From Paenibacillus alginolyticus DSM 5050 = NBRC 15375 (GTDB lineage: Bacteria; Bacillota; Bacilli; Paenibacillales; NBRC-103111), in the NCBI RefSeq assembly GCF_000422905.1, contig NZ_AUGY01000074.1, forward strand, positions 1 to 42,700: 42,700 bases of DNA. Reading direction: 5' to 3'. Positions 40,527-42,700 of the stretch are shown here, piece by piece (the stretch's first letter is position 1; the number at the start of each line of letters is the position of its first letter). Both the position numbers and the translations under genes were made by a program. The notes under the pieces are model-generated. The model saw nothing but the letters and a program-made list of their open reading frames with translations. It was not told where the DNA came from and searched no databases.

Positions 40527-42187
40527 CACAAACCACTCTCCCATTTCCATCCGGCAGGATAGTCAAGACCGAGCGAGACCGGCAGTCGGCCTTGCGGAGT
40601 AAGATGACCTAGCAAGCACTTGGCCGCGCTTTGCAGAGCAAGCGGCCGGCTTTCATAAGCCGCGACGAAGGTTGAAATCTCCGACAGCTCCAGCAAATCG
40701 TACGGCACTCGGAGTGCGACGACGACAAGCGGCTTGCCGAGCGCCTCCAGGGCACGCACCAGCTCGACCTGCGCGGGATGGAATCGGGCGTTGTACGTCC
40801 CGATGACGATCTGCTCCGCCTGCTGCGCCTCGGCGAGCAGCCCAGCGCTGCTCGCTGCCACCTCCGGCAGCGGCAGCACGCGATCGAGCACGTCTAAGCC
40901 GTGCTCGGCCAGCGCAGCCCCCAAGCTCGCGGGGCCCGCGTATGTTTCGTCGACACCCGACGAAACGGCTGCGGCCACAGTGACCGCGAGCGTCTTCACC
41001 CGCTTCAGCGGGAGCAGCTTCTGCTCGTCTTTGACGAGCGTGATGCTCGCCTCGCTGAGGCGCTGGGCGACCGCGCGGTGCGCCGCGGTCCCGACCTCTT
41101 GTGCGGCCGCTGCACTTGGCCGCGCTTCAAACAAGCCGCGCCGCTCCTTGAGCGCGAGCAAACGGGCGACCGAAGCGTCAATACGCGCTTCGGTCATGCG
41201 CCCTTCGCGCACCGCGCGCTCCAGCGCGGTGATCGCCGCGAGCTGGCGGTCGCGGCTGTGGCTGATCAGCACGAGATCAGCCCCCGCTTCGACCGCCATG
41301 ACAGCCGCCGGCGCTGTGCCGTAATGTTCGGAGATCGCGTTCATTTCCATGCAATCTGTCATAATCACACCCTCAAAGCCGAGCTCCTCACGGAGGAGTC
41401 CAGTAAGCACCGACTTCGAAAGAGTGACGGGCAGCTTAGCCGATTCTAAAGCGGGGAAATAAATGTGCGCTGACATAATAGCATCCACGCCGTTTTTGAT
41501 CGATTCAACGAAAGGCACCAATTCAACCGCACGAATACGCACTTCTGAATGCTCGATCATTGGTAAATCCAGATGCGAATCCACATTCGTATCGCCATGA
41601 CCCGGGAAATGCTTGGCCGTTGCAACGACTCCAGCATCCTGGTAACCTTGCATCGACTGTCTTCCAAATTCAGCGACAAGTTCCGGAGACTCCCCGAATG
41701 ATCGAACGCCGATCACGGGGTTATCCGGATTATTATTCACATCCAGAACCGGGGCGAAGTTCATATTAACGCCCAGCGTTCGCAATTCCTGCCCTGAGAT
41801 AAAGGACGCCTCATAAGCAGACTTTGAACCGTCACTCGCTTCAAGAGCTCCCGCAGCTAGTGCCATCTGCCCTGGCATTAGCGCCACGCCTTCTGTCAAA
41901 CGAGCCACCATGCCGCCCTCTTGATCGATGGATATCCATAACGGCAGATTCTGAGACCGCTTTGCAACTTGTTGAAGCTGCTCGGATAACTGAGCAACTT
42001 GCTGTGTATCCTGTACATTGCGAGCGAAATAAATGACCCCGCCAATGTGGTTTTGTTCTATAAAGTTCTCCAGATCTTCCGTCATGCCTGTGCCTTCAAA
42101 TCCACAAAGGATCATCTGACCGATTTTTTGCCGAAGCGTCCATTCACTGAGGTCTGTATGACTCCCGCTTATGCTACTTGTACTCAT
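40526..42187 (-). CDS. nagZ: Beta-N-acetylhexosaminidase, GH3 family (NagZ)
   Basis: 553 residues. The GH3 TIM barrel (about 20-340) has IDQEGGMVARL, NMNFAPVLDVN and the signature KHFPGHGDTNVDSHLDLP with the catalytic His of the GH3 NagZ class. VIMTDCMEMNAI carries the nucleophile Asp. A C-terminal domain (about 370-553) is present, as in Gram-positive NagZ. It removes GlcNAc from muropeptides or wall fragments. No clear signal peptide is seen, although Bacillus NagZ is secreted. The ATG at 42187 is 12 nt from GAGGGGAG; a TTG at 42217 is possible. The second half of the gene (about 40700-41350) is strikingly GC-rich. Confidence 0.94.
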   Translation of the reverse strand: MSTSSISGSHTDLSEWTLRQKIGQMILCGFEGTGMTEDLENFIEQNHIGGVIYFARNVQDTQQVAQLSEQLQQVAKRSQNLPLWISIDQEGGMVARLTEGVALMPGQMALAAGALEASDGSKSAYEASFISGQELRTLGVNMNFAPVLDVNNNPDNPVIGVRSFGESPELVAEFGRQSMQGYQDAGVVATAKHFPGHGDTNVDSHLDLPMIEHSEVRIRAVELVPFVESIKNGVDAIMSAHIYFPALESAKLPVTLSKSVLTGLLREELGFEGVIMTDCMEMNAISEHYGTAPAAVMAVEAGADLVLISHSRDRQLAAITALERAVREGRMTEARIDASVARLLALKERRGLFEARPSAAAAQEVGTAAHRAVAQRLSEASITLVKDEQKLLPLKRVKTLAVTVAAAVSSGVDETYAGPASLGAALAEHGLDVLDRVLPLPEVAASSAGLLAEAQQAEQIVIGTYNARFHPAQVELVRALEALGKPLVVVALRVPYDLLELSEISTFVAAYESRPLALQSAAKCLLGHLTPQGRLPVSLGLDYPAGWKWESGL

Positions 42188-42239
42188 TTCTTTAAATAAC
42201 TCCCCTCGTAAAGCCAAAATGATTTCCGCAGCTCCAAGC

Positions 42240-42360
42240 TGTCATGTAAGTGTTTACAAACTGAAACGAATATCTATTATTATAGGAATAACAAAATAAT
42301 ATTTCAATATAAATATAAAATATGAAATTTTATTTTAAATATATGTTTAAACATTTGCTT
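42240..42360. other. Very AT-rich intergenic stretch upstream of nagZ
   Basis: About 120 bp made largely of A and T, with many TATAAT-like words on both strands (for example ATTATTATAGGAAT). It probably holds the nagZ-anmK promoter, but no single -35/-10 pair stands out. Confidence 0.4.
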
Positions 42361-42417
42361 GCTAGTCCGTGTAATGTTGTATTTTGTACAGGCCTGTTGA
42401 TCTACCAATAAATGGAT

Positions 42418-42700
42418 TCAAGGGAAGGTTAAATTACTCGTCAAATAAACGATCCATTCCGGCTGCATAACGTCCATGCTAAATAACCGATCGAATTCGG
42501 CAAAAGTTAACTTGGCACTTGGATGAACTACGGAGTTTCCTTGATCGAACACAAATTTGAGTAACACATATACCAGTAGAGCTGTGTACAATTGGCCATA
42601 TATGGCATTTGGGCTTGTTCCAAATAGCTTAGGCACGTTAAGATGCTGCTTTATCCAACGGAAAAAAACCTCAATCTGCCACCGCTTCCTATACATCTCA
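42418..42700 (-). mobile_element. IS4-family transposase, C-terminal part (continues off the right edge)
   Basis: The minus-strand frame encodes at least 93 residues of a DDE transposase C-terminus. Its start, YRKRWQIEVFFRWIK, fits the YREK signature Y-x2-R-x3-E-x6-K of IS4-type enzymes exactly, and it is followed by LNVPKLFGTSPNAIYGQLYTALLVYVLLKF, typical of this group. The stop is at 42418-42420. Only the 3' end of the element is in the window. Its inverted repeat should lie between about 42360 and 42417, but I cannot place it without the other end. Confidence 0.85.

Noticed and set aside
40734..41449. Long plus-strand frames opposite nagZ
   Set aside because: They are Arg/Ala/Ser-rich shadows of the GC-rich part of nagZ, which is clearly coding on the minus strand. 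The same applies to antisense frames in gatB, gatA, hlyD and tkt.
42360..42417. Terminal inverted repeat and target duplication of the IS element
   Set aside because: The other end is outside the window, so neither can be recognised with confidence.

Overview
This window reads as chromosome of a low-to-mid GC Firmicute, most likely Paenibacillus or a close relative. The evidence is a Bacillus-type 16S rRNA 5' end and the order perR / ygzB / ygxA / rrn known from Bacillus. Frequent TTG starts sit behind strong GGAGG ribosome binding sites. A GCGGAACG-type dispersed repeat and a TolC/HlyD pair in a monoderm also fit Paenibacillus-like genomes. Nothing suggests a plasmid or phage; the only mobile element is a transposase fragment at the right edge.

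Layout. 1-580: 5' end of an rRNA operon reading leftwards, with two tandem promoters. 580-4400: ygxA, ygzB, a membrane-anchored SH3/GH18 glycosidase, perR. 4422-7213: ECF sigma factor, putative anti-sigma and TM2-like membrane protein, then MgtC-like and GNAT genes. 7254-10630: gatCAB with its own promoter and terminator. 10636-15163: tetR-hlyD-ABC2 permease-tolC, a complete-looking export operon without an ATPase gene. 15244-17784: hypothetical gene, MATE transporter and a broken YhcH/YiaL gene. 17952-20790: transketolase and transaldolase/FSA. 20956-21137: four-unit palindromic repeat. 21260-24458: sugar-acid type catabolic genes (zinc dehydrogenase, gutted aldo/keto reductase, lactonase-like amidohydrolase) and an AraC regulator.

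The most interesting part is 24473-35480: a Gram-positive Pel exopolysaccharide locus. A leftward operon holds a CheY-like receiver, PelD (with a c-di-GMP RxxD site), PelE, a deacetylase-only PelA, PelF and PelG, mostly overlapping or 1-20 nt apart. A separate secreted GH114-like glycosidase is divergently transcribed, and a sugar-nucleotide 4-epimerase faces it with directly abutting stop codons. A membrane histidine kinase lies past the operon terminator. Two direct copies of a hairpin-rich repeat lie at 25797 and 35364, one on each side of the receiver-pel-hydrolase-epimerase block. Gram-positive pelDEAFG clusters are already described (Bacillus cereus). The features that look less described are the receiver-only protein as first gene, the hydrolase as a separate divergent gene, and the repeat boundaries.

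35555-42187 carries a glycolate/lactate-type oxidase pair (glcD-glcF) with a divergent FadR-type regulator and a palindromic operator, then a cell-wall recycling pair (nagZ-anmK). 42418 to the end is the C-terminus of an IS4-type transposase.
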